The position numbers were made by a program, and so were the translations under genes. A stretch of 64,000 bases of DNA from Kitasatospora mediocidica KCTC 9733 (GTDB taxonomy: Bacteria > Actinomycetota > Actinomycetes > Streptomycetales > Streptomycetaceae), in contig NZ_JQLN01000007.1 of the NCBI RefSeq assembly GCF_000744225.1, forward strand, positions 1,178,001-1,242,000. Reading direction: 5' to 3'. Each line of letters begins with the position of its first letter. The stretch's first letter is position 1. The notes beneath the pieces are model-generated. The model saw only the letters and a program-made list of their open reading frames with translations. It ran no database searches and was not told the DNA's origin. This document shows positions 1 through 7,920 of this stretch, in pieces.

Positions 1-585
1 GAGAAGCTGCTGCCCGACTCCCAGCCGGCCTATATGTCGTCGTGGGTCTACCTCTTCGGCGTCGCGACCGTCTCGTCGCTGGCGGTGGTGCTGGTCAGCG
101 GTGGGCTGCTGGCGTTGAAGGGGCCGGCGTGGTGGCACGTCTCGGCGGTGGGCAAGTACGTCAACAGCCTGCACCTGTGGAGTGTCGAGCTGTTCATGTT
201 CGTCCTGGTACTCCACCTGTGGGCGAAGTTCTTCATGGCCGCCTGGCGGGGGCGGCGCGTCCTGACCTGGATGACCGGCGCGGTCGCGTTCCTGACCTCC
301 ATCGGCACGGCCTTCTCCGGCTACCTGGTGCAGCAGAACTTCGACTCGCAGTGGATCGCGGACCAGGCCAAGGACGGCATGAACGCGGTCGGCATCGGCG
401 CGTTCTGGAACGTCCTGGACTTCGGCCAGATGCTGACGTGGCACATCGTCCTGTTCCCCGCCGTGATCTGCCTGCTGAGCGCGTGGCACGTGCTGCTGGT
501 ACGCCTGCGCGGCATCGTGCCACCCATCGACGCCCCCGCACCCGACACCCACCTGATCCCGCCCGGCCAGGAGGAGCGAGCGTGA
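1..585 (+). CDS. Cytochrome b-like membrane subunit (5' end outside window)
   Basis: The frame is open from base 1, before the first ATG at 34, so the true start lies upstream. About four hydrophobic helices are visible. Counting from that ATG, His47/His61 and His137/His152 are spaced 14 and 15 residues apart on two helices, the bis-histidine pattern of two b hemes in cytochrome b. This is family knowledge applied to visible residues. It probably passes electrons across the membrane, from or to quinone, for the flavin proteins encoded next. The TGA stop overlaps the GTG start of the following gene, so the two are translationally coupled. The C-terminus is short compared with full-length cytochrome b. 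Confidence 0.8.
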   Translation, partial: EKLLPDSQPAYMSSWVYLFGVATVSSLAVVLVSGGLLALKGPAWWHVSAVGKYVNSLHLWSVELFMFVLVLHLWAKFFMAAWRGRRVLTWMTGAVAFLTSIGTAFSGYLVQQNFDSQWIADQAKDGMNAVGIGAFWNVLDFGQMLTWHIVLFPAVICLLSAWHVLLVRLRGIVPPIDAPAPDTHLIPPGQEERA

Positions 586-1538
586 CCCGAAGAAACCGCC
601 GGGCCGCCACGCCGGAGTCGTCGGCGTTCCCGACCCGGCCCTACGACCTGATCAAAGAGGTCACCATCGCGATGGTCCTGGTCGCCGCACTGACCGCCGG
701 CCTCGCCGCACTCTTCTCCTCCCCCGATGAGCGGCCCGTCACCCTGGGCTCCTGGTCCCGCACCGCCTCGGCGGACTTCACGGCCACCGCGGTCTCCGAA
801 CTCGACGGCACCAGCACCACCGCCCAGTACGGCCCCCCGTACAACCACACCCCGGGAGCCGGACAGAAGATCGGACCGCTCGGCCTGCAACGGCTCGCCG
901 GGGTGCGCATCCCGATCGACACCGCCGACGACTTCGTGATCCAGCCCCTGCGCCAGGCCCCCGAACCTCCCGCGGTCACCGACGCCCTCGCCGCCTGGAG
1001 CGCCGCACCCGCCAACCAGCAGCAGGCGTGGGCCTCCGCCTACTCCGACGCGCTCGGCAAGGCCCCCAACGGCGACCCCGCCCAGGTCGCCCCCGGCGGC
1101 TACGGCCCGGTCCCGGTGCTCACCTCCCGCCTTCTGCAGTTGGCGCAGTCGGGCGCCCTGGACGGCGAACTGCTCACCGAGGGGGGCCAGTTCTACCAGA
1201 CCGACTACACCCGCCCGCTGCTCTTCCTCGGCGACGGAACCTACTTCGCCAACCTCGCCCAGGCCCAGCATCTGGCGGGCGACCAGTGGGGCATGATGAA
1301 CGAGACCGGCAACTATCCCGGCCAGGCCTGGCTGTGGCTCTACACCTTCTGGTACCAGATCGAGCCGTTCAAGAGCTCCGGCAACGCCGACGCCCTCGTC
1401 TGGGCGCTGATGGCCCTGCTGAGCGTGGCCCTGGTCCTGGTCCCCTTCATCCCCGGCATCCGGTCCATCCCCCGCTGGACCCGGGTCCACCGGCTGATCT
1501 GGCGCGACTACTACCGCACCCAGCAGCCGCCCCGCTGA
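582..1538 (+). CDS. Membrane-anchored partner of the cytochrome b-like subunit
   Basis: 318 residues from a GTG that overlaps the preceding stop (GTGA). One hydrophobic segment lies at about residues 25-47 and another near the C-terminus (about 275-297). The roughly 225 residues between them look extracytoplasmic and rich in Pro, Ala and Gln. The motif LWLYTFWYQIEPF sits just before the last helix. I do not recognise catalytic residues or heme CxxCH motifs. The tight coupling to the cytochrome b-like gene argues for a subunit of the same membrane redox complex; this is inference. The next 283 bases have no gene. They contain two copies of GATCGGCATTC (about 1590-1625), and the promoter of the downstream gene is expected there. 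Confidence 0.65.
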   Translation: MTRRNRRAATPESSAFPTRPYDLIKEVTIAMVLVAALTAGLAALFSSPDERPVTLGSWSRTASADFTATAVSELDGTSTTAQYGPPYNHTPGAGQKIGPLGLQRLAGVRIPIDTADDFVIQPLRQAPEPPAVTDALAAWSAAPANQQQAWASAYSDALGKAPNGDPAQVAPGGYGPVPVLTSRLLQLAQSGALDGELLTEGGQFYQTDYTRPLLFLGDGTYFANLAQAQHLAGDQWGMMNETGNYPGQAWLWLYTFWYQIEPFKSSGNADALVWALMALLSVALVLVPFIPGIRSIPRWTRVHRLIWRDYYRTQQPPR

Positions 1539-1821
1539 CACGGTCGAGGCCGGGCGCGGCAGCTCCGGCCCGTGCAGCCAGTCGGTGGATCGGCATTCCG
1601 CCGCGCTTCGCAGATCGGCATTCTGATCGACTGCCGCCGGACACCCGGTCGTGTCCTGATCCGGGGCTGGTCGGCGCGCGCATGGCGCCCACCGGGAGTC
1701 GGACCGCCCGCGACAGGGTCGGCGAACCCGCGTGAGCTCGCGCACCGGGCTGTTACCGGAGTGTTATGCGGCGGGGGGAAGAGTGGCACTGGAAGATCCC
1801 GCTCAGTGATGGGAGCCGCCG

Positions 1822-3231
1822 GTGTCCACCGTCAGCGCGCACTCCGCACGGCATGCCCGCCACCGGGCCGGCCCGCCCCCGCAGCAGCCGTCCGGTCTGC
1901 CGCCGGTGGGCCACCTCTGGTCACGGGCCCTGCTGCTGGTCATCTGGGCCGGGGTGCCGGCCGTCCTGGCGATCTGGTGGCAGAACACCATCCCCGGCTC
2001 GCTGCGCGGCGCCGGGGACTACGTGACCTCGGCCGGGCGCCTGTCCGGCCTGCTGGCCGCCTACCTGCTGCTGGTCCTGGTCGCGCTCATGGCGCGCATC
2101 CCCTGGCTGGAGAACCGGGTCGGCTCCGACGTGGTGACCCGCTACCACCGGACGCTGGGCGAGTACACCGTCGCCCTGGCCGCCGCGCATGCCGTGCTGA
2201 TCATCCTCGGCTACTCCTGGCAGTCCGGCACCAACCCGCTCTCGGAGACGGTCACCGTCGTCTTCGACTACCCGGACGTGCTGCTGGCGACCATCGCGCT
2301 GGCCCTGCTGGTCCTGGTGGGGGTCGTCTCGGCCCGCGCGGTGCGCCGCAAGCTGCCCTACGAGACCTGGTACCACATCCACCTGCTCGTCTACGTCGCC
2401 ATCGCGCTCGCCTTCGCCCACGAGTTCTCCGTCGGCGCCGACTTCTCCGCCTCGCCGCGCAACCGCCTGCTCTGGTCCGGTGCCCACATCGCCGTGGCCG
2501 CCGCCGTCCTCCTCTTCCGCGTCGCACTGCCGCTGCGCCGCTCCCTGCGCCACCAGGTCCGCGTGGCCCGCGTCGTCCCCGAAGGGCCCGGCGTCGTCTC
2601 GATCCACCTGACCGGACACGACCTCGACACGCTGGACGCCCGCGCCGGCCAGTTCCTGCGCTGGCGCTTCCTGGCCCGCGGCCTGTGGTGGCAGTCCCAC
2701 CCCTACTCGCTGTCCGCCGCACCCGAGCGCGGCCAGTGGCGGATCACCGTGAAGAACCTCGGCGACTCCAGCACCGCCCTGGGCCGCCTGCGCCCCGGCA
2801 CCCGGGTCTGGTTCGAAGGCCCCTACGGCGCCTTCACCGGACAGCGCCGCAACCCCACCCGCAAGGTCCTGCTGATCGCCGGCGGCGCCGGCATCACCCC
2901 GATCCGCGCCCTCTACGAGAGCCTGCCCGGCACCGGCAACGACGTCATCCTGCTCTACCGCGCCTCCCGTCCCGAGGACCTCGTCCTCTACCGCGAGCTG
3001 CAGGAGATCGCCCACCGGCGCGGCTTCGGCCTCCACCCGCTGGTCGGCCCGCGCAGCGGACCCCAGGGCGACCCACTGTCCGCCGCACGCCTGCGCCAGA
3101 GCGTGCCCGACGTCGCCCACCGAGACGTGTACGTGTGCGGGCCCGCCGGCATGGCACAGGCCACCGAGCGCCAGCTACGCCACCTGGGGGTCCCCGCACG
3201 GCGGATCCACAGCGAAGCATTCGAGTTCTAG
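1822..3231 (+). CDS. Ferric-reductase-like transmembrane flavoprotein oxidoreductase
   Basis: 469 residues. The GTG start is preceded by a GGGAG ribosome site at 1811. The N-terminal half has about six membrane helices of the ferric reductase-like type. The C-terminal half is a ferredoxin-reductase module: flavin motif HPYSLSAAP near residue 292, nucleotide-binding GGAGITPIR near 353 and the closing CGPAGM near 437. It should take electrons from cytosolic NAD(P)H through FAD to the membrane. The gene is 15 bases ahead of an FMN-binding protein gene that is itself coupled to apbE, which suggests that FMN protein is the electron acceptor. Alternatives are a ferric or sulfoxide/quinone reductase. 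Confidence 0.85.
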   Translation: MSTVSAHSARHARHRAGPPPQQPSGLPPVGHLWSRALLLVIWAGVPAVLAIWWQNTIPGSLRGAGDYVTSAGRLSGLLAAYLLLVLVALMARIPWLENRVGSDVVTRYHRTLGEYTVALAAAHAVLIILGYSWQSGTNPLSETVTVVFDYPDVLLATIALALLVLVGVVSARAVRRKLPYETWYHIHLLVYVAIALAFAHEFSVGADFSASPRNRLLWSGAHIAVAAAVLLFRVALPLRRSLRHQVRVARVVPEGPGVVSIHLTGHDLDTLDARAGQFLRWRFLARGLWWQSHPYSLSAAPERGQWRITVKNLGDSSTALGRLRPGTRVWFEGPYGAFTGQRRNPTRKVLLIAGGAGITPIRALYESLPGTGNDVILLYRASRPEDLVLYRELQEIAHRRGFGLHPLVGPRSGPQGDPLSAARLRQSVPDVAHRDVYVCGPAGMAQATERQLRHLGVPARRIHSEAFEF

Positions 3232-3246
3232 GAAGGCGGACGCCCC

Positions 3247-3744
3247 ATGCGCAAGACCACGATGGCGCTGCTCGCCACCAGTGCCGGCCTCGCCCTGGTC
3301 ATCGGAGCCAAGGTCGAGTCCGCCACCTCCCCGCACTCCGCCCTCGTCGCGACCTCCGGCCCGCCGGGCGCGCAGTCACCGGCAGGCGGCAGCTCCACGA
3401 ACCCCGGCGCACCCACCGCTGCGGCACCGTCCGGTGGCACGAGCACCCCGGGCTCCGCCGGGGCTTCGGCCGGCGGGCGGTTCACCGGCAGCGTGGTCGA
3501 CACCCGCTACGGCCCGGTCCAGGTCCAGGCCGTCCTGACCGCCGGCAAGATCACCGACATCACCGTGCTGCAGCAGACCACCGGCGGCCACAGCTCGCAG
3601 ATCGACTCCTACGCCCTGCCCCAGCTCAAGGCCGAGGCACTGCAGGCGCAGAGCGCCAACATCGACGTCGTCTCCGGCGCGACCTACACCTCCGACGGAT
3701 ACGCCCAGTCGCTCCAGGCAGCCCTCGACGCGGCCCACCGGTGA
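3247..3744 (+). CDS. Secreted FMN-binding domain protein (covalent flavin carrier)
   Basis: 165 residues. The N-terminus has charged residues followed by a hydrophobic stretch (about 6-22), consistent with a signal or anchor. A Ser/Pro/Gly-rich linker follows to about residue 78, then an FMN_bind domain. Near residue 145 it carries SGATYTSDGY, matching the [DS]GA[TS] flavinylation motif whose Thr receives FMN through a phosphoester bond from ApbE. The 3' end overlaps apbE by four bases, so modifier and substrate are made together. It is probably a single-electron relay on the outer face of the membrane. The ribosome site GGAAGGCGG lies just upstream of the ATG. Confidence 0.88.
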   Translation: MRKTTMALLATSAGLALVIGAKVESATSPHSALVATSGPPGAQSPAGGSSTNPGAPTAAAPSGGTSTPGSAGASAGGRFTGSVVDTRYGPVQVQAVLTAGKITDITVLQQTTGGHSSQIDSYALPQLKAEALQAQSANIDVVSGATYTSDGYAQSLQAALDAAHR

Positions 3745-4586
3745 CCGCCGTGCGCACCGCCACCGACCACGTCATGGGCACCGTCGTCTCCCTCAGCGCC
3801 CCCGGCACCACCGACCCCGCGCTCTTCCAGGCCGCGGCCACCGCCGCGTTCGCCCACCTCCACCACATCGACGAGGTCTTCTCGCCCTTCAAGCCGGACA
3901 GCCCGATCAGCCGCATCCGCGACGGACGCCTGCCCCTGACCGCCCTCGCCGACCACCCCGAGGGCCCAGGCATTCGCGAAGTCCTGCACCTTTGCGAGCA
4001 GTTGAAGCAGGACAGCGACGGTGCGTTCGACGCCTGGGCGGTCGGCGACCCACCCCACTTCGACCCGTGCGGCGCGGTGAAGGGCTGGGCCGCAGAGCGC
4101 GCCTCCGCCCTGGCCATCGCCCACGGCCTGCCCCGGCACGTCCTGAACGCCGGCGGCGACGTCCGCCTGCACAGCGGCCACGACCCCGCCGCCCCCTGGC
4201 GGGTCGGCATCACCGACCCCCACCACCCGGGCACCGTCCTGACCGTGCTCCAGGTGCACGACGGCGCGGTGGCCACCTCCGGCACCACCGAGCGCGGCGC
4301 CCACGTCTTCGACCCGCGCACCGCCCGCCCCGCCACCGGCCTGGCCCAGGTCACCGTCACCGGCCCCGACCTCACCCTCGCCGACGGCTACGCCACCGCC
4401 GCCCTCGCCATGACCACCGGCCCCGACGGCCCGGTCACCGCCCACGCCTGGCTGGACGACCTCGCCCACCGCACCGGCTACCAGGCCCTGACCGTCGACC
4501 CGCAGGGCGCCACCTGGTACACGTCCGGCCTGCCCGAGCTGCTCACCAGACCTGCCGCCTCCGCGTCCACCTCCGCGAGAGGATGA
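3741..4586 (+). CDS. apbE: FAD:protein FMN transferase ApbE
   Basis: 281 residues from the GTG that overlaps the previous stop (GTGA). A second GTG nine bases later is a possible start. It shows the ApbE layout: MGTVVSL near the N-terminus, DPCGAVKGWAAERA in the middle, the NAGGDVRLHSG loop, and TSGTTERGAHVFDP followed by LADGYATAALAM. These line the FAD and Mg sites in the family. It transfers FMN from FAD to the Thr of the FMN-binding protein encoded directly upstream. No signal peptide is obvious from this start, so it may act in the cytoplasm or rely on another start. Confidence 0.92.
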   Translation: MTAVRTATDHVMGTVVSLSAPGTTDPALFQAAATAAFAHLHHIDEVFSPFKPDSPISRIRDGRLPLTALADHPEGPGIREVLHLCEQLKQDSDGAFDAWAVGDPPHFDPCGAVKGWAAERASALAIAHGLPRHVLNAGGDVRLHSGHDPAAPWRVGITDPHHPGTVLTVLQVHDGAVATSGTTERGAHVFDPRTARPATGLAQVTVTGPDLTLADGYATAALAMTTGPDGPVTAHAWLDDLAHRTGYQALTVDPQGATWYTSGLPELLTRPAASASTSARG

Positions 4587-4589
4587 CCC

Positions 4590-4799
4590 ATGCGGATCCT
4601 GATCGTCGAGGACGAAGAACGCCTGGCCGCGCGCCTCGCCGAGGGCCTGTGCGACCAGGGCTTGGCCGTGGACATCAGCCACGACTGCGGCGACGCCCCC
4701 TACAAGATCGACACCAACGCCGGCACGGCGAACGCGACGAAGCTCCAGCTCTGGGCCTGCTCGGGCGCGGGCAACCAGCAGTGGAGCCTGCGCAGCTGA
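4590..4799 (+). pseudogene. Response-regulator N-terminus fused to a ricin-type lectin tail
   Basis: 69 codons, four bases after apbE. Residues 1 to about 35 read as the start of an OmpR-type receiver domain (MRILIVEDEERLAARLAEGL), with the acidic pocket EDE but no phosphoacceptor Asp and no output domain. From about residue 38 it switches to the last repeat of a ricin B/CBM13 lectin (ATKLQLWACSGAGNQQW, the QxW signature). A strong terminator follows at once. The simplest reading is a deletion or recombination that joined the beginning of a two-component regulator gene to the end of a secreted lectin-enzyme gene. The product is unlikely to function as either. Confidence 0.75.
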
Positions 4800-4807
4800 A
4801 CAGGGCT

Positions 4808-4847
4808 CCGGTGGCCGGTCTCCGCCGTTGCGGGGACCGGCCACCGG
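4808..4847 (+). terminator. Strong hairpin terminator after the redox locus
   Basis: An 18-base stem (4808-4825 with 4830-4847, one G:U pair) closes a CGTT loop nine bases after the chimeric reading frame. It probably came with the lectin gene tail. It would end transcription of the redox operon. Confidence 0.75.
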
Positions 4848-4866
4848 GGCATCCGCCGTCCGCAGA

Positions 4867-4951
4867 GAAGCCCTCAGGTTGGTTCCACGTCTGGTTGGAC
4901 CGGCCGTTGGAGGTCCACAGTTGGACCAGGGCGCCGTTTCCCGGTGTGGGC
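4867..4951 (-). pseudogene. Remnant of a second ricin-type (CBM13) lectin repeat, opposite strand
   Basis: Read on the minus strand this stretch encodes ALVQLWTSNGRSNQTW, a near-canonical ricin B repeat with its QxW element. No start, signal peptide or partner domain surrounds it, and in this frame it runs on into unrelated sequence. Together with the plus-strand lectin tail at about 4700-4799 it gives two lectin fragments facing each other across the terminator. It is a scar rather than a gene. Confidence 0.6.
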
Positions 4952-6625
4952 TCAGGCCGTGGCTGCGGCCGCCGCGCGGCCGGCCGCGCGGCCCGAGAAG
5001 AGGCAGCCGCCGAGGAAGGTGCCTTCCAGGGAGTTGTAGCCGTGGACACCGCCGCCGCCGAATCCGGCGACTTCGCCGGCGGCGTAGAGCCCGGGCACCG
5101 GGGTGCCGTCGTGGCCGAGCGCGCGGGAGTCGAGGTCGGTCTGGATGCCGCCCAGGGTCTTGCGGGTCAGCACGTGGAGCTTGACGCCGATCAGCGGGCC
5201 TGCGGCCGGATCGAGGAGGCGGTGCGGGGTGGCGGTGCGTCCGAGACGGTCGCCGAGGTAGCGGCGGGAGTTGCGGATGCCCTGGATCTGGGCGTCCTTG
5301 CTGTACGGGTTGTCCGTCTGCAGGTCGCGCGCCTCGATCTGACTGCGCATCAGTGCGGCGTCCAGGTGCGGCTTGTCGGTCAGCGCGTTCATCTTCGCGA
5401 CGAGTTCCTCCAGGGTCGCGGCGACCACGAAGTCCTCGCCGTTGCGCTTGAAGGCCTCGACGGGCGCGGGCGCGCCGCTGCCGAGCAGGCGTTCACGGAG
5501 GAAGGCGCGGCGGTCCTTGGCGGTGATGTCGGGGTTCTGCTCGGAGCCGGAGAGGGCGAACTCCTTCTCGATGATCTTCTGGGTGAGGACGAACCAGGAG
5601 TGGTCGTGCTCGCTCAGGTCGGGGGTGGTCCGCAGGTGGCGCAGGGTGCCGAGGGTGTCGTATCCGGGCAGGTACGGCTGGGGCAGGCGGCGGCCCAGGG
5701 CGTCGAACCACATCGAGGAGGGGCCGGGCAGGATCCGGATGCCGTGGCCGGCCCAGACCGGGTCCCAGTTGTGCACGCCCTCGGTGTAGTGCCACATCCG
5801 GTCGCTGTTGACGAGGCGGGCGCCGGCTTCGGCGCTGATGGCGAGCATCCGGCCGTCGACATAGGCGGGCACCCCGGTGGCCATGTGCTGAGGCGCGGTG
5901 CCGAGCCGGGCAGGCCAGTGTGCGCGGACCAGGTCGTGGTTGGCGCCGAGGCCGCCGGTGGTCACCACGACGGCCTGGGCGGTCAGTTCGAAGTCGCGCA
6001 CCTCCTCGCGGCTGGAGGCGGCGCCGCGCGGCGCTCGGTCCTCGGCGAGTACCCGGCCGCGCACCCCGGTGACGGTGCCGTCGGTGGCGACGAGCCCGTC
6101 GACCCGGTGGCGGTGGTGGAAGCTGAGCAGCCCGCGTGCGGCGGCCTGGTGGGCGGAGCGGATGAAGGGCTCGACGACGCCGGTGCCGGTGCCCCAGGTG
6201 ACGTGGAAGCGGGGTACGGAGTTGCCGTGCCCGTCGGCGCGCAGGTCGCCGCGTTCCGCCCAGCCCACGGTGGGCAGGAAGGAGAGGCCGTGGCCGGTGA
6301 GCCAGGAACGCTTCTCACCGGCGGCGAACTCGACGTAGGCGCGGGCCCAGCGCACCGCCCAGGAGTCCTGGTCGTCCAGGCGGTCGAACTGGGCACTGCC
6401 CTGCCAGTCGCTCCAGGCCAGGTCGAAGGAGTCCTTGACGCCCATCCGGCGCTGCTCCTGGGAGTCGACCAGGAACAGGCCGCCGAACGACCACCAGGCC
6501 TGCCCGCCGAGGTTGGCGGCGTTCTCCTGGTCGACCAGCGCCACCTTCCGTCCGCGGGAGGTGAGTTCGTGCGCGGCAGTGAGCCCGGCGAGGCCCGCTC
6601 CGACGATGATGACGTCAGCGTCCAT
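4952..6625 (-). CDS. FAD-binding dehydrogenase (3-ketosteroid dehydrogenase/fumarate reductase fold)
   Basis: 557 residues. The N-terminus has the Rossmann FAD motif VIIVGAGLAGLTAAHEL followed by the acidic residue at the end of the second strand. A second FAD segment, GLYAAGEVAGFGGGGVHGYNSLEG, lies near the C-terminus, typical of KstD/fumarate-reductase flavoproteins. No heme or transmembrane segments are seen, so it is probably cytosolic. It starts 11 bases inside the end of the tetR gene, which makes a two-gene operon. It probably oxidises or reduces a lipid-like or steroid-like substrate; the substrate is not deducible. Confidence 0.85.
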   Translation of the reverse strand: MDADVIIVGAGLAGLTAAHELTSRGRKVALVDQENAANLGGQAWWSFGGLFLVDSQEQRRMGVKDSFDLAWSDWQGSAQFDRLDDQDSWAVRWARAYVEFAAGEKRSWLTGHGLSFLPTVGWAERGDLRADGHGNSVPRFHVTWGTGTGVVEPFIRSAHQAAARGLLSFHHRHRVDGLVATDGTVTGVRGRVLAEDRAPRGAASSREEVRDFELTAQAVVVTTGGLGANHDLVRAHWPARLGTAPQHMATGVPAYVDGRMLAISAEAGARLVNSDRMWHYTEGVHNWDPVWAGHGIRILPGPSSMWFDALGRRLPQPYLPGYDTLGTLRHLRTTPDLSEHDHSWFVLTQKIIEKEFALSGSEQNPDITAKDRRAFLRERLLGSGAPAPVEAFKRNGEDFVVAATLEELVAKMNALTDKPHLDAALMRSQIEARDLQTDNPYSKDAQIQGIRNSRRYLGDRLGRTATPHRLLDPAAGPLIGVKLHVLTRKTLGGIQTDLDSRALGHDGTPVPGLYAAGEVAGFGGGGVHGYNSLEGTFLGGCLFSGRAAGRAAAAATA

Positions 6626-7268
6626 GGGATTCCTCGGTGGTGAGCAGGGTGGTCAGCAGCCGGTGGAGCGCGGTGCGGGCGGCGGCGGTGTCGCCGTCGA
6701 GGAGCAGTTGGGCGGTGACACCGTCGTAGACGGCCACCACGGCGTGCGCGGCGGTGTCGGGGTCGGCCAGCAGCGGCGGCAGGTCGTGGTGGACGGACAC
6801 TTCGCGCAGGCGCTGGGCGACGGTCGCGCGGAGCGTGGCGCGGTGTGCGGCCAACGCCTGTGCGACGGCGGGGCGGCGGGCGGCGTGGAGCAGGAACTCC
6901 GTTTTGACCAGCAGCCAGTCGCGGTCGAGCAGCAGGGCGTCGGTGACGCGGCCGAGCAGGTCGGGCAGCGACTGGTCGAGGATCCCGTCGGCCGTGGCGA
7001 GTGCATCGGCGAGCTGGCGGGTGATCAGCTCGGCCCTGACGTCGTAGAGGGCGAAGAACAGCTCGTCCAGGCCGGTGAAGTTCGAGTAGAACGCACCCCG
7101 GGTGTAGCCGGCGGCCTCGCAGATGCCCTCGATGGACGCCTGCCCGAACCCGACGGCGGCGAAGACGTCGAAGGCGGCGTCGAGCAGACGCGCCCGGGTC
7201 TGAATCCGGCGCCGGGTGACGCGTGGGGCGTGGGCGTCGGGAGGGGGCGCGGGTACAAGCGTGGCCAT
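6615..7268 (-). CDS. TetR-family repressor of the FAD dehydrogenase operon
   Basis: 217 residues from the ATG at 7268. GAGG lies six bases upstream of this start; the ATG two codons earlier would abut it. The N-terminal helix-turn-helix is clear (ARLLDAAFDVFAAVGF, then CEAAGYTRGAFYSNF, residues about 20-60). The C-terminal part is a helical ligand domain. The gene leads the operon with the FAD dehydrogenase, and a palindrome overlaps the promoter region just upstream of the start. It is therefore likely autoregulatory, released by a substrate of the dehydrogenase; this is inference from context. Confidence 0.9.
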   Translation of the reverse strand: MATLVPAPPPDAHAPRVTRRRIQTRARLLDAAFDVFAAVGFGQASIEGICEAAGYTRGAFYSNFTGLDELFFALYDVRAELITRQLADALATADGILDQSLPDLLGRVTDALLLDRDWLLVKTEFLLHAARRPAVAQALAAHRATLRATVAQRLREVSVHHDLPPLLADPDTAAHAVVAVYDGVTAQLLLDGDTAAARTALHRLLTTLLTTEESHGR

Positions 7269-7283
7269 CGGCATCCTCAGTTC

Positions 7284-7316
7284 GATACACCAACGTATCC
7301 GATACGGGAATGTATC
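7284..7316. promoter_or_regulatory. TetR operator palindrome
   Basis: Two 16-base half-sites around one central base. Each half begins GATACA and ends GTATC (read toward the centre), with a few mismatches between. It lies 16 bases upstream of the tetR start, where a bound repressor would cover the promoter. Its A/T-rich GTATC/GATAC blocks stand out from the surrounding GC-rich DNA. Confidence 0.75.
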
Positions 7317-7431
7317 AATGCGTGGCTCGGCAGTCCAGGGACGATCTGCCCGGCCCCGGCTCGGCAGGCTCGCGGCGGTAGTCCGGTCCGGCCACGGGAT
7401 CCGGACGGGACGTGTCGATGGGGTGCAGCGT

Positions 7432-7466
7432 CCCGTGCCCACCGGGTGCGGTCCGGTGGGCACGGG
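7432..7466 (-). terminator. Hairpin terminator
   Basis: Perfect 14-base arms (7432-7445 and 7453-7466) with a 7-base loop. It lies about 35 bases beyond the stop of the leftward gene at 7501. Confidence 0.7.
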
Positions 7467-7500
7467 AAATATGGTTTGTGGAACAGGCCCGGGCTCGCGG

Positions 7501-7866
7501 TCAGTTCGCGGCGCGGCGCCGGGGGCGGCGCACCAGCGTCACGGCGCAGGCGGCCGCCAGCAGGACGGCCGGCAGCTGGTCGTCGAGCGTCACCAGGGCG
7601 CCCGGCCGGGTGATCGCGATGGCGGCGGCGGAGAGGCCGACGGGGATCAGGTAGACCCCGGCGGCGATCGCCCAGCGCGGGTCGCCGATCACCACGGTGG
7701 CCCGCAGCGCGACCAGCAGGAAGCCGACCGTCGCGACCAGGGGCAGCACCTGCAGGGCTTCGACCGAGGCCGGGGGCACCGGGAGCGTCAGGTCCGCGCC
7801 CTCGATCCGGGACCTCAACAGGTCGGTCTGCGTGACGATCTCGGAGCAGTGACGGTCGTCACTCAA
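7501..7866 (-). CDS. Small membrane protein, unknown function
   Basis: 121 residues from a TTG start; no better in-frame start is seen. There is a short polar N-terminus, two or three hydrophobic helices (about 38-58, 64-86 and 92-112) and an Arg-rich C-terminal tail (RRPRRRAAN), suggesting a cytoplasmic C-terminus. I do not recognise the family. It is followed by a clean terminator and sits downstream of the RsbU-like phosphatase gene with a 54-base gap. Confidence 0.55.
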   Translation of the reverse strand: MSDDRHCSEIVTQTDLLRSRIEGADLTLPVPPASVEALQVLPLVATVGFLLVALRATVVIGDPRWAIAAGVYLIPVGLSAAAIAITRPGALVTLDDQLPAVLLAAACAVTLVRRPRRRAAN

Positions 7867-7920
7867 GGCGGTCGTGACGACACGTCAGATCGCCGTCCCG
7901 GCGGAACGGACGAGCCTGGG

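Noticed and set aside
1572..4586. A 1004-codon open frame across several genes
   Set aside because: Only its last 281 codons (ApbE) match a family. The rest is the antisense or off-frame shadow of GC-rich genes, with Arg/Pro/Gly-rich sequence.
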